Assembly (NCBI GenBank): GCA_020536535.1
Contig: JAHLWZ010000949.1
Location: 1-39,225 of the forward strand
Length of the DNA stretch: 39,225 nucleotides
Origin: Pelomyxa schiedti
Lineage: Eukaryota; Evosea; Pelobiontida; Pelomyxidae
Direction of reading: 5' to 3'
A program made the translations under genes and the position numbers. A model generated the notes under the pieces. That model saw only the letters and a program-made list of their open reading frames with translations. It had not been told where the DNA came from and searched no databases. Position 1 is the first letter of the stretch, and every line of letters begins with the position of its first letter. Below are positions 20,633 through 30,446 of this stretch, piece by piece.

Positions 20633-22831
20633 TCAAGACACTGGGTAGTAGACTCCCTCAATGAGCCAGCTGGAGGGAGTGTATTTGGCTGCAGTCTGCT
20701 GCACGCCAGCCAATAGGCTAGGCGTGTCCCATACACTGGCAGTGGACTGAATGTTGTTGCTTGCCATGAATCCCGCTGCGGCTCCGGCAGCAGCCCCGCT
20801 GCTCCATTCAATTGGGTGCAGGCGCGTGGCTGCATTCACGAGGAAAGTCTGGGCCATGACTTTGCCGCAAACGAGGAGGTTCGTGATGGACTGGGACGTG
20901 AGCGCTCTGAAGGGTATGAAGTAAGGCAGTATTGGGTAATACACTTGCATGTAGCTAGGGTAGGTGCAACCCTTAATTCCGTGGATATCAACGTCATAAG
21001 CACCTGGAAGAATTGACCTTGCAATAAATTCCGAGACAGATTACTTACCTATTGCAACCCTATCGGGAAAGGGGTAACCAGTTACTTGAGAAACGGTTCC
21101 ACTTATCGTGCTTATGTTCATCAAAAATCCATTCAAACCAATAGCTCTTCTTGTGTCTCGTAAATATGGAACCTGGCAGGAAAAACCGCTAAGGCAATAA
21201 TGAAAAGTGGATGGGTACAAACCTTAGAGAGTCCATGACATGTACCAAAAATTTGTGTTGCAAGTGTCACAGTATCAGGGTCGCGACCGTTGTTTTTGCT
21301 TTCATTTTTAAACCAGTAATGCCAACCAAATGCCAGATTTTCACCAGTCTCGAGGGTATCAAGATTTACACCTCCCTTCCAGTCTGCTACCTTTTTATTT
21401 GGTTTTATTTTATTGACTTGGTGCATTTGGTTGGAAGTACTTGGAGTGCTGCATCAGATCTTGATATGAATGTGTACGCAAACGAATTGTCATTTCCCGA
21501 GCCCCAATTTTGTAATGATACATCCCCTGCTGCAGCTACTGACGCAGAACCGTAGAGTCGTCGGTATGTCCACACAGAGTCCCACCTATGTGGGGTAGTA
21601 TAATCTCGTTTTCTTTTACCTACGTGTATCCTTCAAGTGAATAATAATCTGCATGGTCGACAGGATATGGGTCAGGTTGCTCGTATACTGGTACTCCATG
21701 AACTTCTTCAGCAAAGCAATAGGTAGAAGACTGTTTTTGTTTAAAAGTGGGCTGGGGAAAAAAGAAAGGATACTTGGCCACATGTATCATCACCCTGACC
21801 ACTGATGTCCCCATCATACTGTTCTGAAAGTCCCTGTAGACTTTCAGTTTACAAAGTAAGAAGGCCCTTTTGACCTGTAGGTAATCCGCACCAGAGAGGG
21901 GTAACAATTCTCCCCACTCAGTAGCATCAACGAATATATCCCCAGTAAATGTTCTGACTTTTTTACTGAATCTGCTACTATCTTCCAGAGAGTACCAGTC
22001 TTCCACATCTTGAGACAATGGTCTACAGAGTTAATAAAACTGTTAAGAAGTAAAGGTAATACCGATCGTATCCAGAGCATACAACACCATTTGCGGGGGT
22101 TCTAGTAATTGCTGTCAGAGAGGATATCCCCTTTCCACTTTCCGTGCTGTAGGTTTGAACTGATTTCACGACAGTATCTGGGAGAGGTAAAAGAGAAATT
22201 AAATCGCCACATGACTCTACTGTAGAAAATAGACAAATTTGAGGCCACTTGCGCCAAATAGGGTTGTACATAATCAAGGAACAATTGTGGTGGAAAGCAG
22301 TTTGTACTAACCCAGCAGTGGCCAGGGCTTCCTATCTATGCCAGTTAGTGCAATAGCACTACAATGAAGAAAACCTACCTTCTTTACAATGGTATTGAAG
22401 ATTGGTGGCAAGTTGGATGGATCCCGGGCGTACTTAATTTAATATTGGTGAAAGCATACGGAGACAAGAAAAATACCTTATAAACAGGCAAAGACTGGTT
22501 TCCATCTGTCACAGTGTGCCAAGCTAAATACAAGCATTAGCCGAGAAACAAAACAAAATAAGTAAAACCAAACAAACAAAAAAAAATTACCAAAGTCAAT
22601 AGCAGGCACGGAAATTGTAGTTTGACCGCCGAGCCAATCAGTAGGCTCGAGCAAACAAACGCCAGAGATCTCGCTAGCAGCCGAGATCGCCGCTGCCAGT
22701 GCCGATGTCGTTCCACCGGCAATTACTACATTGCACTCTACATTATCCCCGTCATCGACTGCGTTGCCGGCAACGCTACAACTCGCAAGTGCGACCAAGC
22801 AAACAACCCACGCTGCCAAACGGCACGCCAT
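20633..22831 (-). CDS. secreted FAD-dependent oxidoreductase
   Basis: Twelve exons (22831-22591, 22523-22477, 22432-22379, 22335-22221, 22177-22063, 22022-21875, 21833-21774, 21751-21624, 21585-21441, 21390-21223, 21172-21049, 21003-20633) total 1716 nt, giving 571 aa. The first 22 residues are a signal peptide. Then comes the dinucleotide-binding fold: NVVIAGGTTSALAAAISAA, an acidic end LLEP, and WLGGQTT. Further family landmarks are IGSPGHCWVSTNCF, IFYNTVVKSV, GDIFVDATEWGELLPLSGA, CGQ, WDSVWTYRRL, QNWGSGND, AIGAYDVDIHG, PFRALTSQSITNLLVCGKV and AATRLHPIEWSSGAAAGAAA. This is the FAD_oxidored type seen in many fungi and protists, acting outside the cell or in the secretory system. The substrate is unknown. 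One intron (21752-21773) is only 22 nt. Confidence 0.9.
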
Positions 22832-22895
22832 TCAGAGTCGGTTTTCTGAGAATGCCGATCGGAATAATCTGTGATTGACCTAGAGAACAAAAAAA
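22832..22895. promoter_or_regulatory. 64-bp divergent promoter region
   Basis: The ATG codons of the FAD oxidoreductase (minus) and the coiled-coil protein (plus) are only 64 bp apart. Both 5' UTRs and core promoters must fit in or overlap this stretch. It contains an A-run just before the plus-strand ATG. No clear TATA is seen on either strand. Confidence 0.6.
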
Positions 22896-24227
22896 ATGAG
22901 CTACAGCAACGACGAGGGAAGCTCGTGCGACGGGTCGGCAGAAAGTAACGACGAAGAGGAGGGGGACTATACCTCCGACTACAGCGACTACGACAGTTGT
23001 GGCCCAAGTGACGGCAGTGCCTCGTACTACGATGACGACGGCGGGTCTTACGACGACGACGGAGGCACCGGCTCCGACGCAAGCAACCACGTCAAGTTCT
23101 ACGACTACGACAACCCCCACCGCCACCGAGCCGCGGCGACCTCATCTGCAACTCGCAAGCAGCCGCGGCCTCCGCAGCAGCAGCAGCACCACAACCACCA
23201 CCACCACGGCGGCAACAGCCCCAGCCACCCGCGCCAATGCCGTTGCTGCACCGCTCCCTCGGGCCGCGACGCCGGGGCCCGCAGCGGGCCGGCGCACCGG
23301 CGCACGCCCTCGCACCCCGGCCGCATCGTTCGGCGGCAGCGGGTGGTGGGGTACCGGCAGCGCGCCGAGCAGGTCACCGGGCCCCCGGCCGCGTCCCCTC
23401 CAGCGTCCCTGGCGGCGCGGGGCAGGCCGCAAGGAGTTACGGGACGGGGGGGCCAGCCGCGGCGCGGGGGGGCGGCGGCCGCGAGAGGTGCCTGCTCGCC
23501 CGGGGGCGGGGGCGCAGCGGGGCCCGGGACTGCGAGCAGCCTGGCGCAGAGGGAGAGGGACCGGGTGTCTGCGAGGCGCGAGGTGGCGGCCTTGAAGTCG
23601 GAAGTGTGCGTGGCTCGGGCCCGGCTGGAGGCGGCCAGGCAGCGGGTGGAAGTCGCCCGCGGGGCTGCTCAGGTTGCTGCCAGTTTGGCGCAGACTGAGG
23701 CCAGGGGACACCGCAGGTAAGCGGGGAACCTACGTTTGATTGGCACCACTAGTAATGATGGCAATCCTTTGCAGTTTGGAGAGAACTCCTGGGGATATAA
23801 CTAGCCTGAGGCTGCAGATACAGCAGCTACGGAAAGAAGTGGCTGATATTGCCTCAGAAAATGAATCCACGCGGGAAATGATTTATGAATTAACGGCCGT
23901 TGTAGAAGTGAGCTTTCTTACATCCCACCCAGTTTACTGACATTCCCTATTTCTCCTTACGTGGAGAAAGAGAGGGACACATGTAGCAATATTTCTCAAG
24001 TGATATCAGAGTGCGCTAAAAATGAGCTCCAAATACTTACCAAACAACGAGAGGCAGCAAAAGCAAGGGCAAAAGAACTCGCCAGGAAAAGGGCAAACAT
24101 GGAATCAAGGTACGGCAACAGCCTGGCAAGTGATTACTTTTAACCTTTTCTAAAAAGGATACAAATGTGGCTGACTGCCAATCAAGACGCCCTTCTAACG
24201 CTCACACAAGCACCCAAAAGATTGTAA
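22896..24227 (+). CDS. acidic/basic low-complexity protein with C-terminal coiled coil
   Basis: Four exons (22896-23716, 23775-23907, 23967-24109, 24158-24227) sum to 1167 nt, giving 388 aa. Residues 1-75 are rich in Ser, Asp, Tyr and Gly (repeats of SDYSDYD and DDDGG type). Residues 75-215 are basic, Pro/Gln/His/Arg/Gly-rich and disordered, encoded by very GC-rich DNA that is open in several frames. From about residue 218 the protein becomes a Leu/Glu/Arg/Lys heptad coiled coil of about 150 residues that crosses all three introns (AQRERDRVSARREVAALKSE, SLRLQIQQLRKEVADIASEN, QILTKQREAAKARAKELARK). No known family is recognised. A scaffold or cytoskeletal role is possible but not shown. The start ATG follows an A-run and is the first in frame. 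Confidence 0.7.
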
Positions 24228-24263
24228 AAACGGAAACAAAGTTGTTTTCATGGTTTTTTTGTT

Positions 24264-24271
24264 GAAATTTC
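24264..24271 (+). promoter_or_regulatory. candidate heat-shock element upstream of the small HSP
   Basis: GAAATTTC is a perfect GAA-nn-TTC pair, 154 bp upstream of the small heat-shock protein ATG. The neighbouring bases give only a weak third module, so this is a minimal HSE at best. It is placed by sequence and context only. Confidence 0.3.
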
Positions 24272-24424
24272 GTTAAAAGTTCTTCTGCACTTAGTGCAAC
24301 CATCAAGGAAATTTGCGCCTATCCCATTGAAAGATGCCGCACGAAAAAAAAAAACAAGCAACACTCAAAACCATTAAAAAAAAGAGAAAAACCTACAAGC
24401 TTTGTACAACAAACAACAAAGAGA

Positions 24425-25115
24425 ATGTCGTGGTTCAAGGAAGATCCGTGGTCCGAAGTGTACACAAGAGAATCACCTGCCTACAGTCCACTAGCAGATC
24501 TATTCGGAGTCTGCCCTCGTCAGGCTGAGCAGCCCAGGAGAACGCGGCCACAACAAAACCAGAATCAGAATCAGAATCAACAGAGGGCTCAGAAGAGAGG
24601 GCCGGATCGTGCAGCAGATTCTTTGGAGGATTCCCTGGCCAATGCGATTCTGAAGCACCTCCGGTCCCAAACACAAGAAGGCGGTGATTCTGTCGAGTCT
24701 GAACACTCCTCAGAAGACACTCAATGGTATCCAAAGGCCGATCTATTGGAAAGCCCAACTAGCTACCAGGTATGAGTAATGTAACTAACTACACCCCACT
24801 CTATCCCAATGCCCAATCCCATAACAGATACGGGTAGACCTGCCAGGGATTAAAAAGGAGGACGTGGCAGTGGAGGTAGATCCCGGAGGTACACTGACAG
24901 TCTCCGGCACCAAACCCACACCCACGACAACGATGCCGACGACGCAGTGGCATCACACGGAGCGGCGGTTTGGCAAGTTCTCCCGGTCGTTCAGGGTGCC
25001 GGTAGATGGAGTGGACCAGAGCTCAATAAGCGCGACGTTCGACCTTGGAGTTTTGACTCTTGTTGTGCCCAAGCCCGTGTCGTCACCCAAGCAACACCGC
25101 ATTTCCATCCTCTAG
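24425..25115 (+). CDS. small heat-shock protein (Hsp20 / alpha-crystallin family)
   Basis: Two exons (24425-24769, 24828-25115) total 633 nt, giving 210 aa. The N-terminal arm (MSWFKEDPW..., residues 1-105) is disordered with a Gln-Asn repeat near residue 43 and an acidic Ser-rich part. The alpha-crystallin domain begins just before the intron (SPTSYQ/IRVDLPGIKKEDVAVEV). It continues through LTVSGTK, a hydrophilic loop, HTERRFGKFSRSFRVP and the signature FDLGVLTLVVPK, and ends with an I-x-I/L-type tail ISIL. These proteins are ATP-independent chaperones that form oligomers and hold unfolding proteins. The length and the long N-arm are within the family range. A possible heat-shock element lies upstream. 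Confidence 0.93.
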
Positions 25116-25234
25116 AATAGCCACAACCCACAAATGTCGTATTAATAGACTTGTAGTTATCTTCCCCTTGTGTTGCACCGTTGTTCACCAAAAACAATCA
25201 AATCGTCAAATTCCTCGAAATCAGTGGTAGTCTG

Positions 25235-26516
25235 ATGGACCAGTGGTTGGAGCCGAGGTGCACGAGCGCCACAAATGGAGGCTCGAGTTGCAGTAATGGG
25301 GGAACGGTCGAGATCGACGGCAGGTCGCCTCCTGTGCGACGTCCCATAATCGACCGCAACACTGGGGAACAAACAGGTTCAGGTTGCACAGATACAGAAC
25401 GCCCACCACCAACGCTGCCTTTGAGTGATTTGGTGGAGATTGAGCTTGGTGACAATGTCAGCGGCGCAGGGGGTGCTGGTGCGATGAAAACGGTCAGCAT
25501 AGCAAATTGTGGGCTTTGTGCTGTTCCACAGTTGGTGTTTTCTTGTGGAAACCTAACATGTATGACACAGTTTTGTTGCTGTTATTGTCTGATGTTTAAC
25601 TGTACATTAGGCCTGAGACTGAACAACAATTCTTTACAAGAATTCCCTACTGCTCTCTTGAACTTAAGGATGCTGCAGACGTTGGGTATATTACCCTTCC
25701 TTTGTTCTTTGTTGTCAAACACGCACCCAAACAAAAAGACTTGGATAATAATAACTTGGCTCATTTGCCATCTGAAATATCCAGTTTGTCCAAGTTGACC
25801 AGCTTCTTCGTGGCAAGGAATAAGTTGAGGACTTTCCCCTTCAGTTCGTTCTTGAACATGCCAGAGATTGACTTTGTCAATATCGGCTACAACTATATTA
25901 ACATTAGCAAGTATTCCATTCCCTCTCGCTCCTAAGCACTCTCTCATTGATCTCTACAGCCTCAGACAACCCGAAGCTGTTCTTGTAAAGCATGCCTTCA
26001 TGAACACCGGCAATCAACTCACACCGGAACGGGTTGTAGAGGGGCTCTACATTGGAAGTGTATTCGCTACTGAGGATCATGAAGAAGTGCGCAAATTGGG
26101 CATTTCTCACGTGCTGGACGTTGGTGTACCACCCAAATCCAAGCTTGCAACTGTGTCATATGAATACATTGAGCTCCAAGACTTCTTGCAGGTTACTTTT
26201 AATCCAAAAAATGCAATCCCACTCATTTCCTCTCACTGCCAAATTCCAAATTCCTATTCCACAGGAAAACTTACTGTGCGTTCTTCCGAAATGCAATGCC
26301 TTCATACACAATGTCATACACACTCAAAATGGCCGGGTTCTGGTTCATTGTGCTGCCGGGCAGTCCCGCTCTGCTGCCATTGTCATTGGCTACCTGATAA
26401 AGCATTGTGGGATGACATTCGAATCAGCATTCACTCACTTGAAGCAAATACGGCCCGTGGTCAACCCAAACAGGGGGTTCATTTCCCAGCTGACCACATA
26501 CGAGTCCTCCAACTAA
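25235..26516 (+). CDS. leucine-rich-repeat dual-specificity phosphatase
   Basis: Five exons (25235-25559, 25611-25685, 25739-25910, 25960-26191, 26265-26516) total 1056 nt, giving 351 aa. After an 85-residue disordered start come about four leucine-rich repeats (MKTVSIANCGLCAVP, LTCLRLNNNSLQEFP, LQTLDLDNNNLAHLP, LTSFFVARNKLRTFP). A dual-specificity phosphatase domain follows: EGLYIGSVFATEDHEEV, ISHVLDVG, YIELQD, and the active site VHCAAGQSRSAA with catalytic Cys at about residue 297 and the P-loop Arg intact. The order LRR then DSP resembles the MPL phosphatases of Dictyostelium, which act on MAP kinases. The splice at exon 1/2 falls inside a repeat and restores a perfect LRR, although the unspliced frame is also open. 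AATAAA lies at 26664-26669. Confidence 0.9.
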
Positions 26517-26663
26517 AACTAATCATTCTGCCTGATAGCATATCTCTATCTCACTCCCTGTCAGAGACCATAAAAACCAAAAAAAAAAACGAGGTGTTCA
26601 CAGCAGCCCTATTTACCTGCATCTCTTACTTGTTTGTGGTGGTTTTTGATTAAACAGTTAAAA

Positions 26664-26669
26664 AATAAA
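26664..26669 (+). terminator. polyadenylation signal AATAAA
   Basis: AATAAA lies 148 bases after the phosphatase stop, making this one of the longer 3' UTRs in the window. The next gene starts 140 bp downstream. Confidence 0.45.
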
Positions 26670-26808
26670 GGGGCAACGGGAAGTGAGGACGGCAGCACGG
26701 CAATGACTCAGACGTTGCGTGCTTGTGGAAGAAATGGAGTGTGGGTGGTTTTGGAGATCTGGGTAAAGTACATACGCTGAGTAAGAAGGCGTGAGAGACG
26801 TAGTGATA

Positions 26809-29202
26809 ATGAGTTCTGGAGCGGATGTTTTGCTGAGGTCATTGTGTGGGGTCGGGGGTCAGGTGGCGTTTGGAATAACCGGTGGCAACGTGTTTGGTTT
26901 GTCTGTGGCACTGGAACGCAACTCTGACTGGAAATTAATTGCTGCAAGGTAGACGGCTTCCCCCGCAGCCCCGCGCTCCTATATTGTTTATCTTGGTGAA
27001 TGGGTGTGGGGTTATTTATATTATTTGGTCAATGGTGTGTGACTGTGTTGCAGGCATGAGGGTGGAGCGGGGTTCATGGCCTGCGCTTATACTTTGTCAT
27101 CTGGAAAGCCTTCACTTTGCTTCAGTACATCAGGGCCTGGTATCTGTGCCTTTTGTGCATTTTTTTTTTTAAGGCCTTATTCTCCTCTCCAGGAGCTTTA
27201 AACATGGTCAATGCTGCAATGCTTTCTTATCAATTGGGAATTCCCGTGATGTTTGTCAGTGGGTTACCTCATCCAGACAGGGTCACAAAAGGAGTCACTC
27301 AGGATATGAAAGGTAACTGGAAGTTGCCATCCTTCCTCGATCCCCATGAGAGGCTCACTTGTTTTCAATCAGATCTGTTTGGGCAAGTCAAGATATTCGA
27401 GCAAGTTGTCAAGAAAGCCTTTTATGTGAGCACTGCCTCGTACCTGAGCAGTATTATTCCTCAAGTGTTTAATGCTATGTTTTCTGGTCGCCCTGGGCCA
27501 GTGCACCTCTCTGTCTCAAATAGTATGCGTCGCCCAGTATGCATGAACGGATTCCTCTCACAAGCTGTGTAGCAGTGTGGTCAGAGAAGATTTCCTGTGA
27601 TGCAGTGGTTTACAGATGTCCATCTCTTACAGCACCTCTGAAACCAACATTGCGAGCGGCGGCGCGAGTGTTAATATCTGCGTCACATCCTGTCATTCTT
27701 GTTGGTAAGAGAACAGTTTTTGATGGCTACGCAATCAATCCTTTTTCAAGGCAACGGAGTTAGAATGTCAAACACATCTGCTGTTGTAACGGCACTGAGC
27801 GAAAGTCTGGATGCCCTCACGGTCACGACTCTTTTGGCAAAAGGTTTGTTCCCTGAGAAAAATAACCCTTCATCTCACTTGACTTCGCAGGTGTTGTTTC
27901 AGAAGACAACCGCAGGCATGCAGGATGCTACGGTCTGGGAGGCCAGAAGGCTGCGTCAGAAGCAATTTCCATAGCCGATACTATCCTCGTGCTCGGGTCC
28001 AGTCTTTCCGAGATGGAAACAAGTAAGAAGGTTCTCCTGTTTGCATGCGCCAACACCCAATCAAGATCTACAAGCTTCGTTTCAGGAGAATAAGATCCTC
28101 ATCCAGATAGATGTGGATCCCAGCAGATTGTTTCGCCGCTACAGTCCACAATTTCCAATAGTTTCGTCATTGCAATTGGCTCTTCCTGCACTGCTTAAAA
28201 TTGTGAACAAAGAGCTCAGCAAACACGACAATGAAGTCCGAAGTACACTGAACAGATGGGAAAGGTGCAATCTTGTTCCTGGCAGTTCACTGTTTTCTCG
28301 GTTTGAAGACGAAGAGAGTTACAATTCCGAAGCAGTTCCTCTTCACCCCGCGCGCTTGAGAAAGGATCTTCAGGAGGTGCATTTGTTTGTTGAAAATTGT
28401 GTGTGGCCACAGTTAACCAAACCAATCTTGGAACTCCAGGTTATTCCCGACAACGTCATCGTGCTTGCCGATCCCTCTGGTGCCGCCTTCTTCAATTTTC
28501 ATTATCTCAAGATCACTGGTGACCAAAAGCACTTTGGTGAAATTGGCTGGGCAAGCATGGGTGTGTATTATCAACACTTTCTTTCATCATCCTGTTGTTG
28601 GTTGCATTCTAACTCGGTGGGTAGGTCAGATGACAGCGGGAGCAGTTGGGGTTGCCTTGGCGTTCCCCAACAGGCCAGTCATTTGTGTCGTGGGAGATGG
28701 ATGCTTTGCAATGAACGGCTTTGAGGTAGGAACCGCCGTACGATATAACTTGAAGGTGACTGCTACTTCCACTTTCTGTTTGACAGTTTTCAAGCTTAAC
28801 CACTCAAATGGCACCTCAGATTATCTGGATAGTTGAGTGCAACGAGATGCAAGCCATGTGCCGATGGGGAGAACTGGCAATTACCGGCAGTGAAGCGCAG
28901 CTCGAACACACACTGTATGGTGAAGGCACGATACAAGCCGCCAAGATAGGACAAGGGATGGGTGCATTTGGTGCTGTAGTTGAAAAACCTGGCCACCTTC
29001 AGGTTGTCTTCAAAAATTCTCATGCATTGAGCATTATTAGTGTCACTAATAATCGATTTGGAACACACTCACCGAACTACAGAAAGTCATTGCGGAAGCC
29101 CTTGTCAGAGACGGACCAACAGTCATCGAAGCCAGAGTTGACCCACAACCCCCTGTTGGAATGCAACAAAGAATATCAGCCCTGTCTCTGGTCCATGTCT
29201 GA
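26809..29202 (+). CDS. thiamine-diphosphate-dependent enzyme, acetolactate-synthase-like
   Basis: Eleven exons (26809-26948, 27054-27139, 27193-27522, 27573-27704, 27751-27843, 27891-28022, 28075-28376, 28440-28560, 28625-28755, 28820-29002, 29083-29202) total 1770 nt, giving 589 aa, the normal size. The PYR domain has the activating Glu in RHEGGAGFMA (about residue 49) and STSGPGALNMVNA. GRPGPVHLSV ends that domain. The central domain contains PVILVG and ADTILVLGSSLSEM. The PP domain has QMTAGAVGVALAF and the ThDP motif VVGDGCFAMNGFEVGTAVRYNL (GDG at 469-471), but the usual NN further on reads ECNEMQAM. Members form acetolactate or cleave/decarboxylate 2-keto acids; the exact reaction is not decided by sequence. 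A possible alternative C-terminus exists downstream of 29202 in another frame beyond a poly-A run. Confidence 0.85.
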
Positions 29203-29568
29203 GTGCTTCACATCTATCTGATTTGGAAATCCCTGAAAAAAAAAATTTACTGGTGCAATTACCCAAGGATACAACAGGTGCATGTTTTCTGGCTTAGAAA
29301 CAGTGTTTCTTGGAAACAACATGGAAAGATTCTTCCATTCGAGGCACCTTCATTGACATGTACAGCACACAAATGTTTCCAACAATAACTCTCTTTTTTC
29401 CCCATTCTAAAACAATTTTGGCCCTGTTGTTGTGGATGGATGTTACTCTCGCCTCAAGAGTGCGTGTGGAGTAAGGGATTGGAAGCAACAAATGGAGGAC
29501 CTTCGACTTCGAAGAAAGTGTTTGGCCTAGAGTCCAATGTAAGATGATGGACTACCCAGAAACACTGT
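29203..29568. other. convergent 3' region between the ThDP enzyme and ATG10
   Basis: 366 bp between two stops that face each other. A short open stretch after 29212 (ASHLSDLEIPEKK type) looks protein-like but is cut off from the enzyme by a stop and frame change near a ten-base A-run. The minus strand is open from 29491 to 29294 but has no visible domain. Apart from a small GAAAC/GTTTC hairpin near 29296 I see nothing else. Confidence 0.35.
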
Positions 29569-30366
29569 TCAGTGGAAGCAATTGGAGGAATCGATGTGGA
29601 GGCCCACAATCGGCAGAACCCAGGACATCCATGCCAACATATACCACCTGGCTCTATCCTCCCCCTCTCCCTCTGCACTGCCCCCCACACCCGCGCCCCT
29701 GTCCCTGTCCCCGCCCAGGTCCCAGGAGGCCCCACAGATTCCCCTGCGGGCACCCTCGAGGTCTCCCATGAATCCGGCGGTGCCGCAGGGGTGCACCTCG
29801 TAGAAGGGGATGTCCAGCACCGGGTGGTCCACCTGAGTCACAGTGGCCCACACGGGGCCGCCGGTGCCCTCGCCGCGGGCCAGACGCGCCAGCTGCCTGA
29901 TCGGAAGCAGGTGGCTGCAGTACAGCACAGGGACCTGGTACGCGCTGCTGTGGACCACGTGGACCTCCACCACGTCTGCAGTAGCCGCCGCACTGTCGCT
30001 TGTGCTCGTTGCAGTGATCGTGTCGGCGTTGCAAACGAGCGGCTCAGCCGACACGGAACCATCGTCGTTGTCCTCTGGAGGCAGGCACCAATCTCCCTCG
30101 TCGTCTTGTTCTCGTGATGTGATGGTCGGCCTTTCTTGGCTCCCCAGGAACGCCTGCGGTGATGACGACGCGGAGCAAGTCGACGAGGGCCAAGGTACCC
30201 TTAGGGATAGGAAACCACAGCCAGGCCCCCTGCACTCAACTGTTGTGTGGGGCTGCGTTTTCCACTGCCACAGCAGAGTCACACCGCTCGCAGTTGTGGG
30301 ACAGTTTCCCCCACACGAAGCCAGCCTCTTGGCCTCGCTCATGAACTCGGACCAACTCAGCGTCAT
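29569..30366 (-). CDS. ATG10: autophagy E2-like enzyme ATG10
   Basis: Single-exon frame of 265 aa. The first 125 residues hold MTLSWSEFMSEAKRL (the usual helix 1) and then a low-complexity acidic/Ser-Thr insertion. The E2-like core follows: VVEVHVVHSSAYQVPVLYC, GPVWATVTQVDHPVLDIPFYEVHPCGTAGFM with the catalytic Cys at residue 194 in the HPC motif, and a C-terminal WMSWVLPIVGLHID helix matching the ITSWLSIVGPVVGL end of other ATG10 proteins. Between them is an odd Gly/Asp/Arg/Glu-rich insert of about 35 residues. ATG10 takes activated ATG12 from ATG7 and attaches it to ATG5. Overlapping ORFs on both strands come from the GC-rich insert. The start lies 80 bp from the divergent gene at 30447. 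Confidence 0.85.
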   Translation of the reverse strand: MTLSWSEFMSEAKRLASCGGNCPTTASGVTLLWQWKTQPHTTVECRGPGCGFLSLRVPWPSSTCSASSSPQAFLGSQERPTITSREQDDEGDWCLPPEDNDDGSVSAEPLVCNADTITATSTSDSAAATADVVEVHVVHSSAYQVPVLYCSHLLPIRQLARLARGEGTGGPVWATVTQVDHPVLDIPFYEVHPCGTAGFMGDLEGARRGICGASWDLGGDRDRGAGVGGSAEGEGEDRARWYMLAWMSWVLPIVGLHIDSSNCFH

Positions 30367-30446
30367 CCAAAGGCGAAAATGACGAATTGTGCCGAACGGT
30401 CTTCGTGATCGCTATTCACATTTGAAAGAAAAAAAAACTGGCCTTA
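30367..30446. promoter_or_regulatory. 80-bp divergent promoter region
   Basis: Only 80 bp separates the ATG of ATG10 (minus) from the ATG of the hypothetical gene at 30447 (plus). The stretch contains a nine-base A-run near 30429-30437. Both genes probably share one bidirectional promoter. Confidence 0.6.

Noticed and set aside
20455-20835. Minus-strand 126-aa ORF overlapping the FAD oxidoreductase end
   Set aside because: It lies in a different frame from the conserved C-terminus (RLHPIEWSSGAAAG) and is a shadow.
23105-23711. Minus-strand ORFs (189 and 90 aa) within the coiled-coil gene
   Set aside because: They come from the same high-GC disordered segment. The plus-strand model continues into a clear coiled coil over four exons.
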